Positions 63,088-64,000 of a DNA stretch of 64,000 bases are shown in pieces. Numbering within the stretch: position 1 is the stretch's first letter; every line of letters starts with the position of its first letter. Below the pieces are notes generated by a model that saw nothing but the letters and a program-made list of their open reading frames with translations, had not been told where the DNA came from and ran no database searches. The DNA comes from Raineyella sp034933565 (GTDB lineage Bacteria; Actinomycetota; Actinomycetes; Propionibacteriales; Propionibacteriaceae). The stretch covers positions 1 through 64,000 of the forward strand of contig NZ_JAYFNG010000053.1 in NCBI RefSeq assembly GCF_034933565.1, read 5' to 3'. The translations under genes were made by a program, and so were the position numbers.

Positions 63088-64000
63088 GAGGGCTGGCCTC
63101 CCCTGATCTCTTCCTCATCGAGCGGGCCGATCTCCTCGGCACGGTCGCGGATCAGCGCCAGCGGGCACTCGGCATGGGCCATCACGCCGCGGACCACGCC
63201 CCCGACACCGAACCCGGCCGTCGTGTGCACACCCAACCAGAGCAGATCGAGCTCCTTGGAACGGGCGACCATCTCCTTCACCGGGTGGCCCTGGACGACG
63301 TGGCTGGTCACGGTGACGTCGGGGTAGCGCTTCTGCAGCGGCGCCAGCAGCGCCTGGACGCCGCCCTCGGCAGCGGCACCGGCCACGTCGACGGCGTGGT
63401 CACCGGTGCGACGGACCGCGCCGGGCACGTCCCAGACGTGGATGACCTCGAGGGCCACCTTGCGCAGCGCGGCCTCGGCGAACGCCGCGGACAGCGCCGC
63501 GGCACCGTTGGCGGTGGCGTCGACCCCGACACCGATCCGCCCCTCGCGACCGGTCGCGCCCGGCGACGACGCTGCGGAGATCATCACCACCGGGCAATGG
63601 GCGGTGGCGGCCACGCCGACACTGGTCGAGCCGACGAAGATCCGCTCCAGACCGGACAGCGAACGTCGGCCGACGACGAGCAGGTCGGCGGTCCGCGACA
63701 GCTTGGTGAGCGCAGCGGTGGCATTGCCCATCACGACCTCGGTGCGGATCCGGTCGGCGGGGAACCCCTCGGCCTGCGCGGCCTCGGACGCCTCGCTGAC
63801 GACCTGCATCCCGGCCTCGTGCAGCACGGTCGGGTCGTAGACGACTCCCCAGGCCCCGGCCAGGATCGCGTCATCCACGACATGGGCGATCAACAGGTCA
63901 TCGCCACGCAGTTCGGCCGCCCCCCGGGCGTACGAGAGAGCTCGGTTGGCGTCCGGAGATCCGTCGACACCGACCAGGACGACACCACGGGAATCTGATT
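63084..64000 (-). CDS. universal stress protein, tandem UspA domains (5' end beyond window)
   Basis: Partial protein of at least 305 aa; the frame is open to the right edge, where it reads GVVLVGVDGSPDANRALSYA, the first strand and helix of a UspA domain. Two domains follow each other, each with an ATP-binding signature: LLVVGRRSLSGLERIFVGST and LLWLGVHTTAGFGVGGVVRG. The stop overlaps the likely hrpA CTG start. Role in stress or persistence is the family's, not shown here. The ATG at 63893 is internal. Confidence 0.9.
   Translation of the reverse strand, partial: SDSRGVVLVGVDGSPDANRALSYARGAAELRGDDLLIAHVVDDAILAGAWGVVYDPTVLHEAGMQVVSEASEAAQAEGFPADRIRTEVVMGNATAALTKLSRTADLLVVGRRSLSGLERIFVGSTSVGVAATAHCPVVMISAASSPGATGREGRIGVGVDATANGAAALSAAFAEAALRKVALEVIHVWDVPGAVRRTGDHAVDVAGAAAEGGVQALLAPLQKRYPDVTVTSHVVQGHPVKEMVARSKELDLLWLGVHTTAGFGVGGVVRGVMAHAECPLALIRDRAEEIGPLDEEEIRGGQPS

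Overview
The window is from a high-GC Gram-positive bacterium of the Actinomycetota. The sequence does not fix the genus; order Propionibacteriales is an inference. The evidence is a set of actinobacterium-specific conserved genes (sepH, ftsR, a garA-type FHA protein, the sbp/DUF881 pair, DUF3000, DUF3093, DUF3710, DUF4193, DUF4235, DUF5998, DUF7455, hemQ), two RpoD-type sigma factors, frequent GTG starts and very high GC. Almost everything is chromosomal core. I found no rRNA, CRISPR array, insertion sequence or prophage.

Layout. 0.15-12.3 kb is a minus-strand block joining two clusters that are separate in Mycobacterium tuberculosis. thrS, a HIT protein and a CDP-alcohol phosphatidyltransferase (as in Rv2614c-Rv2612c) run through an apolipoprotein N-acyltransferase into DUF881, sbp, DUF881, gcvH, garA, ftsR, DUF151 and a second MerR gene (as in Rv1823-Rv1830), then a YihY/BrkB membrane protein. 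Many of these genes overlap by 1-8 bases. 12.6-15.3 kb is a tRNA locus: a Gly-Cys-Val cluster occurs twice in the same orientation, on either side of one secreted-protein gene, followed by a plus-strand tRNA-Val(CAC). 15.7-23.2 kb holds a CbiX-like protein, msrB, hemE-hemQ without hemY between them, DUF3000, RNase D and dxs. 23.4-28.5 kb is more accessory: an ABC-2 exporter whose ATPase gene is frameshifted, AzlCD, and an AtzH-amidase fusion lacking the usual catalytic lysine.

28.7-38.4 kb holds aconitase, a divergent Rrf2 regulator, a TrmA-type RNA methyltransferase, DUF3710, dut, DUF3093, DUF4235, DUF4193, ferrochelatase and sepH. 38.5-49.7 kb has thymidine kinase, a phosphatase-family protein, DUF5998, an App1-type phosphatase, parC, a beta-carbonic anhydrase, parE, DUF7455 and an alanine/glycine symporter. 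49.9-64 kb has sigA, a Usp protein, a GCS2-type ligase, an S9 oligopeptidase, a second RpoD-type sigma factor, tesB, a PAC2 protein, hrpA and a Usp gene cut by the right edge.

Three cross-window patterns stand out. (1) At least thirteen genes that head transcription units have a TANNNT hexamer ending 6 or 7 bases before the start codon, the layout of leaderless transcripts. (2) Short tandem duplications of 15-48 bp recur at gene ends, several of them copying the stop codon itself. (3) The duplicated tRNA cluster contains one decayed tRNA-Cys and encloses a secreted-protein gene that itself looks frameshifted. I see no clearly new multi-gene system. The unusual content is in these patterns and in single altered proteins (amidase, CbiX-like protein, GarA, HrpA start codon).
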